DNA from: Gp7-AA10 sp035636095
GTDB lineage: Bacteria; Acidobacteriota; Thermoanaerobaculia; Gp7-AA8
Direction of reading: 5' to 3'
NCBI GenBank assembly: GCA_035636095.1
Contig: DASPZU010000025.1
Coordinates: 124,001-188,000 of the forward strand
Length of the DNA: 64,000 nucleotides
Shown: piece after piece, positions 56,599-64,000 of the stretch
Layout: each line of letters opens with the position of its first letter
Numbering within the stretch: position 1 is the first letter of the stretch
Notes under the pieces: generated by a model
Database searches by the model: none
Seen by the model: only the letters and a program-made list of their open reading frames with translations
Told to the model about the DNA's origin: nothing
Translations under genes and position numbers: made by a program

Positions 56599-57942
56599 AT
56601 GACACACGACAATCTTTTCCCGCCCGACTTCCTGTGGGGCACGGCCACGGCCGCGTATCAGGTCGAAGGATCGCCGCTGGCCGACGGAGCGGGCCCGAGC
56701 ATCTGGCATCGCTTCAGTCACACGCCCGGCCTGGTGCTCAACGGCGACACGGGCGATGTCGCGTGCGATCACTATCACCGTTACGAAGCTGACATCGCGC
56801 TCATGCGCGAGCTGGGAGTGAATGCCTATCGCTTCAGCATTTCGTGGAGCCGCATTTTTCCGGACGGCAAAGGCCGCGTGAACGAGAACGGTCTCGACTT
56901 CTATCGCCGGCTGGTGGATGGATTGCGCGCTGCCGGAATCCAACCCCTGATCACGCTCTTTCATTGGGACCTGCCGGCGGCGCTCGACGATCGCGGCGGT
57001 TGGCTCAATCGCAACATCGCGCGCTGGTTCGCCGATTACGCCATCGTGATGTTTCGCGCGCTCGACGACCGGCAGCCGATGTGGGCCACGCTGAACGAGC
57101 CGTGGGTCGTGACCGATGGAGGGTATCTGCACGGACCGCTCGCGCCGGGACATCGCAACTGGTTCGAAGCTCCCATCGCCGCGCATAACCTCCTGCGCGC
57201 GCACGGCGCGGCTGTGGCAGCTTATCGCGGAGTCGGCAAGGGACAGATCGGCATCGTGGTCAATCTCGAGCCGAAGTATCCGGCAACCGAGAGCGAGGAA
57301 GATCGCAGCGCAGTCGTCCGCGCGGACGCGTACATGAACCGGCAGTATCTCGATCCGATTTTCAAGGGTTCCTATCCCAAGGAGCTCGCTTCGCTGTACG
57401 GCGAAGCGTGGCCGTCATTTCCCGACAGCGATTTCGACGACATCCGCCAGCGCGTCGATTTCGTCGGCGTCAACTACTACACACGCGGCCTGACGCGCCA
57501 CGACGAGAAAAAGATGATCGAGCGCGCGGATCGCGTCCGGAATCCACGCGCGGTGTACACCGAGACGTCATGGGAAGTTTTTCCGCAGGGCCTGACCGAC
57601 ATTCTGTTATGGGTGCGCGAGCGCTACGGCAAGCTGCCGGTTTACATCACCGAGAATGGCGCGGCCTTTTACGATCCGCCAACTGCCGACGGCACGGTCG
57701 AAGATCCACTGCGCGTCGATTACTTGCGCAAGCACATTCGCGCTGCGCGCGAAGCGATGCAGCACGGCGTCGATCTGCGCGGCTATTTCGTCTGGTCCCT
57801 CCTCGACAATTTCGAATGGGCCCTCGGCTACTCCAAGCGGTTCGGCATCATCCACGTCGACTTCCAGACCCAGAAGCGAACGCTGAAACGCAGCGCGCAT
57901 TTTTATAAGGATGTGATCCGGGCGCGCGGCGGGGGGCTGTGA
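56599..57942 (+). CDS. GH1 beta-glucosidase
   Basis: 447 aa from ATG at 56599 (MTHDNLFPPDFLWGTATAAYQ). It hydrolyses terminal beta-glucosides from short oligosaccharides. The acid/base Glu is in ATLNEPWVV, the nucleophile Glu in YITENGAAF, and sugar-binding SWSRIFPDGKG, HWDLPAALDD and WSLLDNFEWALGYSKRFGII are all present. No signal peptide, so it acts in the cytoplasm on imported sugar. This agrees with the divergent sugar ABC ATPase gene 25 bp away; the intergenic space is too short for two ordinary promoters, so they must overlap with coding sequence. Confidence 0.95.
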   Translation: MTHDNLFPPDFLWGTATAAYQVEGSPLADGAGPSIWHRFSHTPGLVLNGDTGDVACDHYHRYEADIALMRELGVNAYRFSISWSRIFPDGKGRVNENGLDFYRRLVDGLRAAGIQPLITLFHWDLPAALDDRGGWLNRNIARWFADYAIVMFRALDDRQPMWATLNEPWVVTDGGYLHGPLAPGHRNWFEAPIAAHNLLRAHGAAVAAYRGVGKGQIGIVVNLEPKYPATESEEDRSAVVRADAYMNRQYLDPIFKGSYPKELASLYGEAWPSFPDSDFDDIRQRVDFVGVNYYTRGLTRHDEKKMIERADRVRNPRAVYTETSWEVFPQGLTDILLWVRERYGKLPVYITENGAAFYDPPTADGTVEDPLRVDYLRKHIRAAREAMQHGVDLRGYFVWSLLDNFEWALGYSKRFGIIHVDFQTQKRTLKRSAHFYKDVIRARGGGL

Positions 57943-57949
57943 GCAACAT

Positions 57950-58450
57950 TTACCGCGTCGCCGCGGCGCTTGACCACTTGCTGCCTTCTGCCGACTTCAA
58001 CCATTCGCCGGCGACCTGCCGTGTCGCGACGTTGAGCCGGTTCCAGACATTGATGTTCGCGATCGCAATGATCAGCGCCGCGAGCGCTTGCTCGTTGTAA
58101 TGCTGCCCGACTTCATTCCAAAGCTCGTCCGGTACCGCGTCCGGCCGATCGCTGATCCGCGTCAGCGCCTCAGTCAGCGCGAGCGCGGCGCGTTCGGCAT
58201 CAGTGAAGTAGGGCGCGTCGCGCCAGGCGGACAGTGCGAAAAGTCGCTCGTCCGTTTCGCCTGATCTCTTGAGCTCGCGGGAGTGCATGTCAACGCAGAC
58301 GCTGCAGCCGTTGATCTGGCTGGCGCGCAGTTGAACGAGAAGGATCGTTCGTGGAGGGACGCCACGCTTTTCTGTCGCCGCGTTGAGGGCGTAGAGCGCT
58401 TTCATGGCATCGGGGATGATCATCACGGGATTGGGCATTCGCGCTTGCAT
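57950..58450 (-). CDS. Carboxymuconolactone decarboxylase/AhpD-like protein
   Basis: 166 aa from ATG at 58450, with AAGGAG 10 nt upstream. ALNAATEKRGVPPRTILLVQ, then RASQINGCSVCVDMHSREL, hold the redox CxxC followed by His of the AhpD-like fold. ERLFALSAWRDAPYFTDAER and ALALTEALTRISD are the usual downstream motifs. It is one of the COE proteins (carboxymuconolactone decarboxylase, oxidoreductase, epimerase) that accompany ECF41 sigma factors, and the sigma gene is divergent 78 bp away. A GGTCACA-N16-CGTC promoter faces it at 58501-58527. Confidence 0.92.
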   Translation of the reverse strand: MQARMPNPVMIIPDAMKALYALNAATEKRGVPPRTILLVQLRASQINGCSVCVDMHSRELKRSGETDERLFALSAWRDAPYFTDAERAALALTEALTRISDRPDAVPDELWNEVGQHYNEQALAALIIAIANINVWNRLNVATRQVAGEWLKSAEGSKWSSAAATR

Positions 58451-58465
58451 GATTGTTGGTCTCCT

Positions 58466-58492
58466 TGTCACATCGGTTGAATTTCGTTCGTC
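58466..58492 (+). promoter_or_regulatory. ECF41-type promoter facing the sigma factor gene
   Basis: TGTCACA (58466-58472), 16-nt spacer, CGTC (58489-58492). This equals the published ECF41 consensus TGTCACA-N16-CGTC and points towards the sigma gene (ATG at 58529), suggesting autoregulation. Confidence 0.7.
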
Positions 58493-58500
58493 ACTAACAT

Positions 58501-58527
58501 GACGGATCGCGATGAAAGAATGTGACC
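58501..58527 (-). promoter_or_regulatory. ECF41-type promoter facing the CMD-family gene
   Basis: On the minus strand GGTCACA (58527-58521), 16-nt spacer (58520-58505), CGTC (58504-58501). It is one mismatch from the ECF41 consensus and 51 nt before the CMD gene start. Confidence 0.7.
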
Positions 58528-58528
58528 G

Positions 58529-59383
58529 ATGACCGCACGCGAATGGATGGCAGAGCAGTTCGAAAACCACAGAAACCATCTGCGCGGCGTGGCCTATCGG
58601 ATGCTCGGCTCGCTGAGCGAAGCAGACGATGCCGTACAGCAGGCCTGGCTGCGGCTCAGCCGGTCGGACGCAAACGATATTGAGAACCTCGGCGGATGGC
58701 TGACGACGGTCGTGGCGCGAGTGTCCATGGACATGCTGCGTTCGCGCGAATCGCGGCGCGAAGAACCGCTGGATCCGATCGCTGGTCAGGCGGGTGGAAA
58801 GAACCCGGAGGATGAAACGCTACTCGCCAATTCGATCGGGCTGGCGCTGCTGGTCGTACTCGACACGCTCGGCCCGGCCGAACGGCTCGCATTCGTGTTG
58901 CACGATTTGTTCGGCATGTCATTCGACGAAATCGCTCCCATCGTTGAACGCTCGCCGGCGGCGGCCAGGCAGCTGGCCAGCCGCGCGCGACGTCGGGTGC
59001 AGGGAGCGCGGGCGGTCCCCGATGCCGATCTCACGCATCAGCGGGAAGTTGTCGACGCGTTCCTGGCCGCGTCGCGCAACGGCGACTTCGACGCGCTTCT
59101 GGCAGTCCTCGATCCGGACGCTGTGCTGCGAGGCGACGCTGCCGCCCTGCGTGGCGCGCCGCCGGAGATCCGCGGTGCCGCCGCCATCGCGAACCGAGCC
59201 ATCAAGGGCGGCGCAAGGGCTGCACAACCTGCGCTCGTCAATGGGGCGGTCGGAGTGGTCGTGGCTCCGCGTGGGCGGCTCATGATGGTACTCAACTTCA
59301 CGGTCAGGCGCGGGAAGATCGTCGAGATCGAGGCCATCGGCGATCCGGAACGGCTGCGTCAGCTCGACCTCGCAGTTCTGTAA
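58529..59383 (+). CDS. ECF sigma factor with SnoaL-like C-terminal domain (ECF41/SigJ-like)
   Basis: 284 aa. Region 2 is FENHRNHLRGVAYRMLGSLS, EADDAVQQAWLRLSR and NIENLGGWLTTVVARVSMDM-like (DIENLGGWLTTVVARVSMDM), region 4 LGPAERLAFVLHDLFGMSFD and VERSPAAARQLASRARRRVQ. Residues about 170-284 are an NTF2/SnoaL-like domain (VVDAFLAASRNGDFDALLAV, NFTVRRGKIVEIEAIGDPER) that replaces an anti-sigma factor and controls activity in ECF41. The WLPEP and DGGGR motifs of typical ECF41 are not found, so it may belong to a sister group. Promoters matching ECF41 lie upstream in both directions. Confidence 0.88.
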   Translation: MTAREWMAEQFENHRNHLRGVAYRMLGSLSEADDAVQQAWLRLSRSDANDIENLGGWLTTVVARVSMDMLRSRESRREEPLDPIAGQAGGKNPEDETLLANSIGLALLVVLDTLGPAERLAFVLHDLFGMSFDEIAPIVERSPAAARQLASRARRRVQGARAVPDADLTHQREVVDAFLAASRNGDFDALLAVLDPDAVLRGDAAALRGAPPEIRGAAAIANRAIKGGARAAQPALVNGAVGVVVAPRGRLMMVLNFTVRRGKIVEIEAIGDPERLRQLDLAVL

Positions 59384-59393
59384 GATCAAGCTC

Positions 59394-60152
59394 ATGAAGA
59401 CCCTTCTCGTCGCCTCGCTTGTCATTTGTGCGGCCGCCGCCTCTGCCGAAACTTACGAAATGACGACGTATTACGTCGCCTTTCTGTACCGAGGTGCGAA
59501 ATGGACAGCGCAGGAAACAGCGGAGACCAGGAAGATCCAGGAAGACCACATGGCGAATATCCAGCGGATGCACGACGCCGGGAAACTCGTGGTCGCCGGT
59601 CCATTCGCGGATGACGGTGATCTGAGAGGTCTTTTTCTTTTTCAAGGCCTCACCCGCGAGGAGGCCGAGAGGCTGGCAGCGAACGATCCGGCGGTGGTGG
59701 CGGGACGGCTGCGGATCGAGCTGCATCCGTGGTTTGCGGCGAAAGGCATACGAGTCGATCCGCCGACCGTGCCGCAGGAACCGACCGTCACCCTCCCGCC
59801 GGATCTCGCGCGCGTGTTGACCGACTATGAAGCAGGCTGGCGAAATGGGGATGGCGCTGCGCTCGCGAGCCTTTTCACCGAAGACGGATTCGTACTGCCG
59901 AACGGCAATCCGCCAGTCCGCGGCCGGGGCGCAATCCGGGAGTATTACAAGGGCCCCGGCGGCCCGCTGGTGTTGCGCGCTCTGGCATTTGCGACTGACG
60001 GCCCGGTCGGCTACATCATCGGCGGCTTTGCGCGGCAACAGGGCCAGCCCGACGTCGGGAAGTTCACTTTGACGCTGCGCAAGAATTCGGATGGACGATG
60101 GCTGATCGTGTCTGACATGGACAACGGAAACCGGCGACAGCCCACGAATTGA
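59394..60152 (+). CDS. Secreted YCII-domain plus SnoaL/DUF4440-like fusion protein
   Basis: 252 aa with a signal peptide (MKTLLVASLVICAAAASA). Residues about 22-115 are YCII-like (YYVAFLYRGAKWTAQETAET, HMANIQRMHDAGKLVVAGPF, GLFLFQGLTREEAERLAAND). Residues 135-245 are NTF2-like (LARVLTDYEAGWRNGDGAAL, SLFTEDGFVLPNGNPPVRGR, DGRWLIVSDMDNGN). YCII domains often accompany ECF sigma genes, and here the sigma gene ends 11 nt upstream. TAAGAT (59381-59386) lies 7 nt before the ATG, so it may also have its own leaderless transcript. Role unknown. Confidence 0.82.
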   Translation: MKTLLVASLVICAAAASAETYEMTTYYVAFLYRGAKWTAQETAETRKIQEDHMANIQRMHDAGKLVVAGPFADDGDLRGLFLFQGLTREEAERLAANDPAVVAGRLRIELHPWFAAKGIRVDPPTVPQEPTVTLPPDLARVLTDYEAGWRNGDGAALASLFTEDGFVLPNGNPPVRGRGAIREYYKGPGGPLVLRALAFATDGPVGYIIGGFARQQGQPDVGKFTLTLRKNSDGRWLIVSDMDNGNRRQPTN

Positions 60153-60182
60153 TCGCGTAAAATTCATGATCGGAGGTCGACG

Positions 60183-60347
60183 ATGCGCTACCTTCCGCTC
60201 GCATTCCTCATGACGCTGCTTCCCGCCGCCACATGCACAGACCTCGTGTTCGATGCCGAGAGCAAGGCTGGGCAACGAAACGGCGTGATCGTCACCGAAC
60301 AAAGCAACACCACCGCACTGACACCACCACCATTCAGCCGTCGATGA
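60183..60347 (+). CDS. Small secreted protein, translationally coupled to the next gene
   Basis: 54 aa with GGAGG 6 nt before the ATG. The N terminus (MRYLPLAFLMTLLPAATC) is a signal peptide, possibly a lipoprotein type. The mature part (TDLVFDAESKAGQRNGVIVT) is short and polar. It ends in an ATGA overlap with the lipoprotein gene at 60344. The good SD, signal peptide and coupling argue that it is translated; no homologue is known to me. Confidence 0.5.
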   Translation: MRYLPLAFLMTLLPAATCTDLVFDAESKAGQRNGVIVTEQSNTTALTPPPFSRR

Positions 60348-60853
60348 AGCGCTACGCTCTCGCTGTTCTCATCCTGCTCGCCGCCGCGTGTCGCAAGGAG
60401 CTGCCGATCGGCATATGGCTGTGGCGCATCGACGGGGAGTGGGCGCGGCCGGTACGACGCCCGGAGATTCAAATCGCGCCGGTTACCGTCCTCGTTTTTC
60501 GGCCCGATCACGAATACGTCGAGCTCCATTGCTGGGTCCTCGAACGGCCGGACAACACGGTTTACGTCGCGACGAACAGCCCGCGCGTCGCGGTGGTCGG
60601 CGAATGGCAAAAGTCGTGGGGCAAGGTGTCGGTCGTGCGAAAGAGCGTTGCCACCAGCGCGCGATTCGGCGGCTCAATCGCGCCTTATTGCGCGCCGACG
60701 ACTTATCGGATTGCAGAAAATTCGGTGAGGGGAGACGCCAGCGGCAAAGGCGAAGGACTCTACGCACCCGTCACGCGATTGGTGGCGCCCGACTTCGAGT
60801 ACTACGTCAAAGAGGCGCGCAACTCGCCCTCGCGCTGCGCCCCTAGTAAGTAA
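60344..60853 (+). CDS. Putative lipoprotein of unknown function
   Basis: 169 aa from ATG at 60344. The lipobox is LLAAACRKE, giving a lipidated Cys near residue 16. The mature part contains GIWLWRIDGEWARPVRRPEI, HEYVELHCWVLERPDNTVYV and VVGEWQKSWGKVSVVRKSVA, and is beta-rich. No family recognised. It follows the 54-aa ORF by an ATGA overlap, and its 3' end overlaps the convergent glycosidase gene by 11 nt. Confidence 0.6.
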   Translation: MKRYALAVLILLAAACRKELPIGIWLWRIDGEWARPVRRPEIQIAPVTVLVFRPDHEYVELHCWVLERPDNTVYVATNSPRVAVVGEWQKSWGKVSVVRKSVATSARFGGSIAPYCAPTTYRIAENSVRGDASGKGEGLYAPVTRLVAPDFEYYVKEARNSPSRCAPSK

Positions 60854-63800
60854 AGACGACCTCCGACGGAAACGTGCGCACGCCCACGTCTTGGGTCGCC
60901 GCCACGACTTTTCCGTTCACACGCACTTCCTTCGGCTTGGGCAGCGGTGCATGCACGATCACATTCGAAAGCGGGCCGGACACGGTCACTTGAATCGATT
61001 TGTTTGTGCCGCGCATCGAAAAGCTGACAACGCCCTGATGCGTATCGAGGTTGCGAACGGTAACGCCCGGTGACTGGGTCGCCCATTCAGGCTGGACGCC
61101 GGCGCCGATCACGAGCGCGCCGTCGTCGCGATCGTACGCGAACATGTCGAGAACGGAGCGAAGGAAATCGGATGCCACCCAGCCGTGCGGCATGTCGCCG
61201 ATGAACTTGGGCGCCTTCGGATCGCGCCACACCACCTCCGCCCATTGGCGCCACTCGGGCGGCCGCTGACCTCGCATGAAAAAGTTCGCGAGCTCGTAGG
61301 CCCGCTGCGGCTGACCAAGGCGAACGAAGGTGCCGACGGTACGCCACTCGTAGGGCGTGTAGGCGTCCCACGGCTTGATGCCCATCGCGCGCGAGCGGGA
61401 TTCATCGAAGTAACGGTCGAAGGTGCGAGCAAGCGCGGGCGCGGGCAGCTTGCCGAGTTGACCTCCCGGCGAGATCGCGATGGTGGTCGATGTCGGATCG
61501 AAGTCCCCGAGCTCGACCGAGCCGGGGATGTAGTCGATCTGCTTCACGGCCATGGCGCCCTTGATCGAGGCGAGCAGATCGCGCTCAAATTCATCACGGA
61601 TGATCGTGAGTTTTTTTTCATCGCGGATGAAGCCCAGGGCGTGGGCGAGGTAGGTGGCGTCGGAGAGACCTTTGGCTGCGAAGAAGTCGTCCCAATACGA
61701 ATGCATCGGTTTGGCCGAGTAGCCCTCGTGGCTGATCGATTCGGGCAGCAGTCCGAAAAACGGAGTGTTCTTGTATTGCGCGGTCATGCGTTGATGCCGC
61801 AGCGCATCGATGTAGTTGACCGCCGACACGATGTGCAACCAGACGCGTTCGACCAGCGCGCGATCGTGGGTGTGGCGGTAATACTCGGCGATGAGGTAAA
61901 TCAATTCGCCGTGGCTGTCATTTTCCGGGACGGGATCGGCGCCGCGACTGTCGACGCAGCACGGCACTTTTCCGTCCGGATACTGAAATTTGACGTACCA
62001 CTCGATGTACTCCTTGACCACTCCCGACATCCCCAGGCGCAACAAGGCCTCGGAGATCATCGATCCGTCGCGGATCCACGAGCGCTCGTACGATCGCGAT
62101 CCCGGCTGCAGCGATGGACCGTCGCGATGGATCAGGATATAGGCGAGGTTGGCGCGGATGCTGTCGCTGATCGCTTGCCCCGACGCCGGCAAATCGACGC
62201 CGGCGCGGCCTAACTTCTGCTCCCAGTCGTGAAATGCGGCCGGCCGCATGCCATCGCTGGCCTTCGATCGATCGTGCATCGGCACCGCGATGGTGACCGT
62301 CCTGGCCTTCCCGGCCTCCAGATGCATGGGAAAGGAAAACGCTCCCGACGCGGCGCGTTGATCGTCGATGGCCACCGCCGATTCGGGCACCTTTCCCTGC
62401 TGCAACCAGTCGACGATATTTCCTTCGTCAAAGCGAACGGCTCCAAATCCGGCCGGCAGCGTGAGCGGGATGATCGGTTGGTAATTGTCGATCTCGACGA
62501 TGTGATTGTGGTATCGCATGTCGTGGATCGGTGAGACTCCGCCCGTGACGCCGAGGAATTGCCAGGGGGGGTTGACCTGGAACGGGCGAACCGCTACGAA
62601 GAGCGTGACATTGGTGTCCTGCGGACTTCGCAGCACGTAATCGATGTACAGCGTCGATTCTTGACGAGGTCCGAAGGCGTAGGCGGTGATGGTCATTTGC
62701 GGCCACTTCACGCTCGGCATGGGGAGGAATCCGCGCGCGAGTGCCGGTGCGGGTTGCACGTCGTTCCACGACAGCAATCGTCCGCCGGTGTAGAGGAACG
62801 GCTCCAGCGAGTAGCCACCTTTTTCCGGCTCGAGCGCGCCGTCGACATTGAAAAGTGCTTCGTTCGTATCGCCGTCGACGCCGACCACGGTCCAGTACGA
62901 CTGTTCGCCCTGGAAATATCGCGGATAGTCGCCGCGCGCCGATTCGCGTGCCACGTTGGTGAAGAAATCGTTGCGTGAGGCCGACCATGCGATCGGCTCG
63001 AGAGTCACTCTTCGCGCTGGCGGGACAACTCGAATATGGCTGGCCTCCGTCTCGGGCGTGTACAAAAACTGCCTCGGCGACCGGGCGCCTTTGACGGAGT
63101 AGATCGTCTGCCACGTTTCGGCGTCGTTTGAGACTTGCAGGTCGTACTTCGGTGCGTCGTTCTCCACGATCAAGCCGCCGAATTCGCGAGTCTCGGTAAA
63201 GTCGATGGTGGGGGTTGTGAAGGTCAGGGGTTGATCGACTGCCGCGACATGTCGCTCGGCCAGGGTGAGATCATCGACCAGGACCATTCCTTTTCCGCCG
63301 GTGCCGGCGGTGACCACGATCTCGATGGCGGCGATGTGATGCGGCTCGCCGCCGCCCAGCGGCCCCCACGCGAATTGAAAGTGACGCTTCTTGAGAACGA
63401 CGTGCGTCCACTCTTTCGGGAAGATGTAGTTACGCTGGTTGACCCACCAGACGTTGTCGCCCGAGTCGTCGACCAGCTTGAACTCGAGATTGTTAGGCGG
63501 CGCGACTCCACGAATCCAGAACGCGAATTCGAAGTCAGGCGCAAGATCGATCGACACCGGCTTGTGCGCGATGGCGTAGCCGCCGTGTCCATGAAAATCG
63601 AAGTCCATGCGCAGCGCCGAGGCGCGCATGCCCGCCGGCTCCTGGCTGACGATGAGCGAAACGCCGTCGGAAGGATGCGACCGCCAGTTGAGCGAGCCGT
63701 TGAAATCATCGATGACCTGGGAGAAGGCAAAAGGCAGAAGGCAGAAGGCAGAAGTAACTGCCCAGACCGCAACCTTCTGCCTTCTGCCCTCTGCCCTCAT
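60843..63800 (-). CDS. Large secreted multi-domain glycosidase ((alpha/alpha)6-barrel type)
   Basis: 985 aa from ATG at 63800, overlapping the permease stop (ATGA). The signal peptide (MRAEGRRQKVAVWAVTSAFC, then LLPFAFSQV) is encoded by inverted heptad repeat F. A carbohydrate-binding jelly-roll follows (about 28-185, DFNGSLNWRSHPSDGVSLIV), then an F5/8-type region (FLYTPETEASHIRVVPPAR). The catalytic barrel is at about 560-900, with SRSYERSWIRDGSMISEALL (Asp), YPDGKVPCCVDSRGADPVPE and MPHGWVASDFLRSVLDMFAY. This resembles amylo-alpha-1,6-glucosidase/GH15-like families, but I cannot fix the family. It would work with the sugar ABC permease encoded just upstream. Confidence 0.75.
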   Translation of the reverse strand: MRAEGRRQKVAVWAVTSAFCLLPFAFSQVIDDFNGSLNWRSHPSDGVSLIVSQEPAGMRASALRMDFDFHGHGGYAIAHKPVSIDLAPDFEFAFWIRGVAPPNNLEFKLVDDSGDNVWWVNQRNYIFPKEWTHVVLKKRHFQFAWGPLGGGEPHHIAAIEIVVTAGTGGKGMVLVDDLTLAERHVAAVDQPLTFTTPTIDFTETREFGGLIVENDAPKYDLQVSNDAETWQTIYSVKGARSPRQFLYTPETEASHIRVVPPARRVTLEPIAWSASRNDFFTNVARESARGDYPRYFQGEQSYWTVVGVDGDTNEALFNVDGALEPEKGGYSLEPFLYTGGRLLSWNDVQPAPALARGFLPMPSVKWPQMTITAYAFGPRQESTLYIDYVLRSPQDTNVTLFVAVRPFQVNPPWQFLGVTGGVSPIHDMRYHNHIVEIDNYQPIIPLTLPAGFGAVRFDEGNIVDWLQQGKVPESAVAIDDQRAASGAFSFPMHLEAGKARTVTIAVPMHDRSKASDGMRPAAFHDWEQKLGRAGVDLPASGQAISDSIRANLAYILIHRDGPSLQPGSRSYERSWIRDGSMISEALLRLGMSGVVKEYIEWYVKFQYPDGKVPCCVDSRGADPVPENDSHGELIYLIAEYYRHTHDRALVERVWLHIVSAVNYIDALRHQRMTAQYKNTPFFGLLPESISHEGYSAKPMHSYWDDFFAAKGLSDATYLAHALGFIRDEKKLTIIRDEFERDLLASIKGAMAVKQIDYIPGSVELGDFDPTSTTIAISPGGQLGKLPAPALARTFDRYFDESRSRAMGIKPWDAYTPYEWRTVGTFVRLGQPQRAYELANFFMRGQRPPEWRQWAEVVWRDPKAPKFIGDMPHGWVASDFLRSVLDMFAYDRDDGALVIGAGVQPEWATQSPGVTVRNLDTHQGVVSFSMRGTNKSIQVTVSGPLSNVIVHAPLPKPKEVRVNGKVVAATQDVGVRTFPSEVVFTY
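63722..63800. repeat. Inverted tandem-heptad repeat F (unit GAAGGCA)
   Basis: Left arm has four units near AAGGCAG (63723-63754); right arm has CTTCTGC, CTTCTGC, CCTCTGC, CCTCAT (63774-63800). Read on the minus strand, the right arm carries the start codon and basic n-region and the left arm the hydrophobic core of the glycosidase signal peptide. Confidence 0.88.
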
Positions 63801-64000
63801 CCTTTCACGCCACCGACCATGATTCCGGCGATGTAGTGTCGTTGCAGCGCAAGGAAAAGGATCAAGACCGGCAGGACGGTCAGCACTGAGCTGGCCATCA
63901 TCAACTCCGTGTCCTGCACATGCTCGCCGACCAGATTCGCGACCGCGACCGGCAGCGTGTATTTCCCGGCATCGGTGAGCACGATCAGCGGCCACATGAA
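63797..64000 (-). CDS. Sugar ABC transporter permease, C-terminal part (runs off right edge)
   Basis: The last 67 codons are in the window. WPLIVLTDAGKYTLPVAVAN, ELMMASSVLTVLPVLILFLA and LQRHYIAGIMVGGVKG match the C-terminal end of MalG-type binding-protein-dependent permeases, including the RHYIAGIMVGGVK tail. It overlaps the glycosidase start by four bases, so importer and glycosidase are one operon. The ATPase at 55455-56573 is a plausible energy-coupling partner. Confidence 0.88.
   Translation of the reverse strand, partial: FMWPLIVLTDAGKYTLPVAVANLVGEHVQDTELMMASSVLTVLPVLILFLALQRHYIAGIMVGGVKG

Overview
The window is about 61-63% GC, gene-dense and almost entirely chromosomal in character. 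It has no rRNA, phage, transposase or CRISPR array. Several genes fit an Acidobacteriota-like Gram-negative bacterium: a secreted VWA protein resembling the 'VWFA-related Acidobacterial domain' type, a chaperone-usher locus, Wzm/Wzt polysaccharide export, PilZ proteins, many secreted hydrolases and a lone LigD polymerase domain. This placement is an inference; no rRNA or core ribosomal marker is present.

Layout. 1-6 kb: end of a chaperone-usher locus, DoxX, a large heparinase-like lyase and an M28 peptidase. 6.4-11 kb: a compact urease operon, ureD-ureAB(fused)-ureC-ureF-ureG, with no ureE. 11-15.4 kb: GH105 hydrolase, a two-gene ABC exporter and an esterase. 15.4-19.06 kb: a possible small island bounded by tRNA-Gln(CTG) and a degenerate copy of its 3' end, carrying VanZ, a SARP/BTAD regulator, a truncated globin and a DUF4242 protein. 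19-31 kb: radical SAM with CheY, CoA transferase, a histidine kinase flanked by two PilZ paralogues, lytic transglycosylase, a lepB-rhodanese-SRPBCC operon, a Ycf46-like AAA protein and folE. 31-38 kb: acyl-CoA dehydrogenase under a FadR-type operator, FHA protein, Wzm/Wzt exporter, glycosyltransferase and MBL hydrolase. 38-44.4 kb: Lhr helicase, Nei glycosylase and a Fic/Doc-like protein. 44.4-54.7 kb: two minus-strand operons, one with LigD-Pol, ADH, VWA and M15 peptidase, the other with cutA, uvrA and secreted proteins. 54.6-64 kb: mtgA, sugar ABC ATPase, GH1 glucosidase, an ECF41-like sigma locus with its COE-type target, and a sugar operon (permease plus large glycosidase) running off the right edge.

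Most notable signals. (1) The rhodanese gene at 27902-28393 carries an in-frame UGA two codons after the catalytic Cys. The frame stays open and conserved afterwards, and a SECIS-like hairpin follows at the right distance, so it is a candidate selenoprotein. (2) From 36 kb to 64 kb there is a family of inverted repeats whose arms are tandem 7- or 8-nt units. The unit sequence differs at every locus while the architecture stays the same. Two of them encode the signal peptides of secreted proteins, two flanking stop codons lie inside one, and one sits inside the Lhr helicase gene. (3) Two divergent ECF41-type promoters (TGTCACA/GGTCACA-N16-CGTC) lie between the sigma gene and a carboxymuconolactone-decarboxylase-family gene. 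(4) The sugar ABC ATPase carries an in-frame 72-nt duplication of its Q-loop. (5) A 55-nt GC-rich palindrome is shared by the linkers of two unrelated proteins. Several genes also appear to be leaderless, with a TANNNT-like box 6-7 nt before the start codon.
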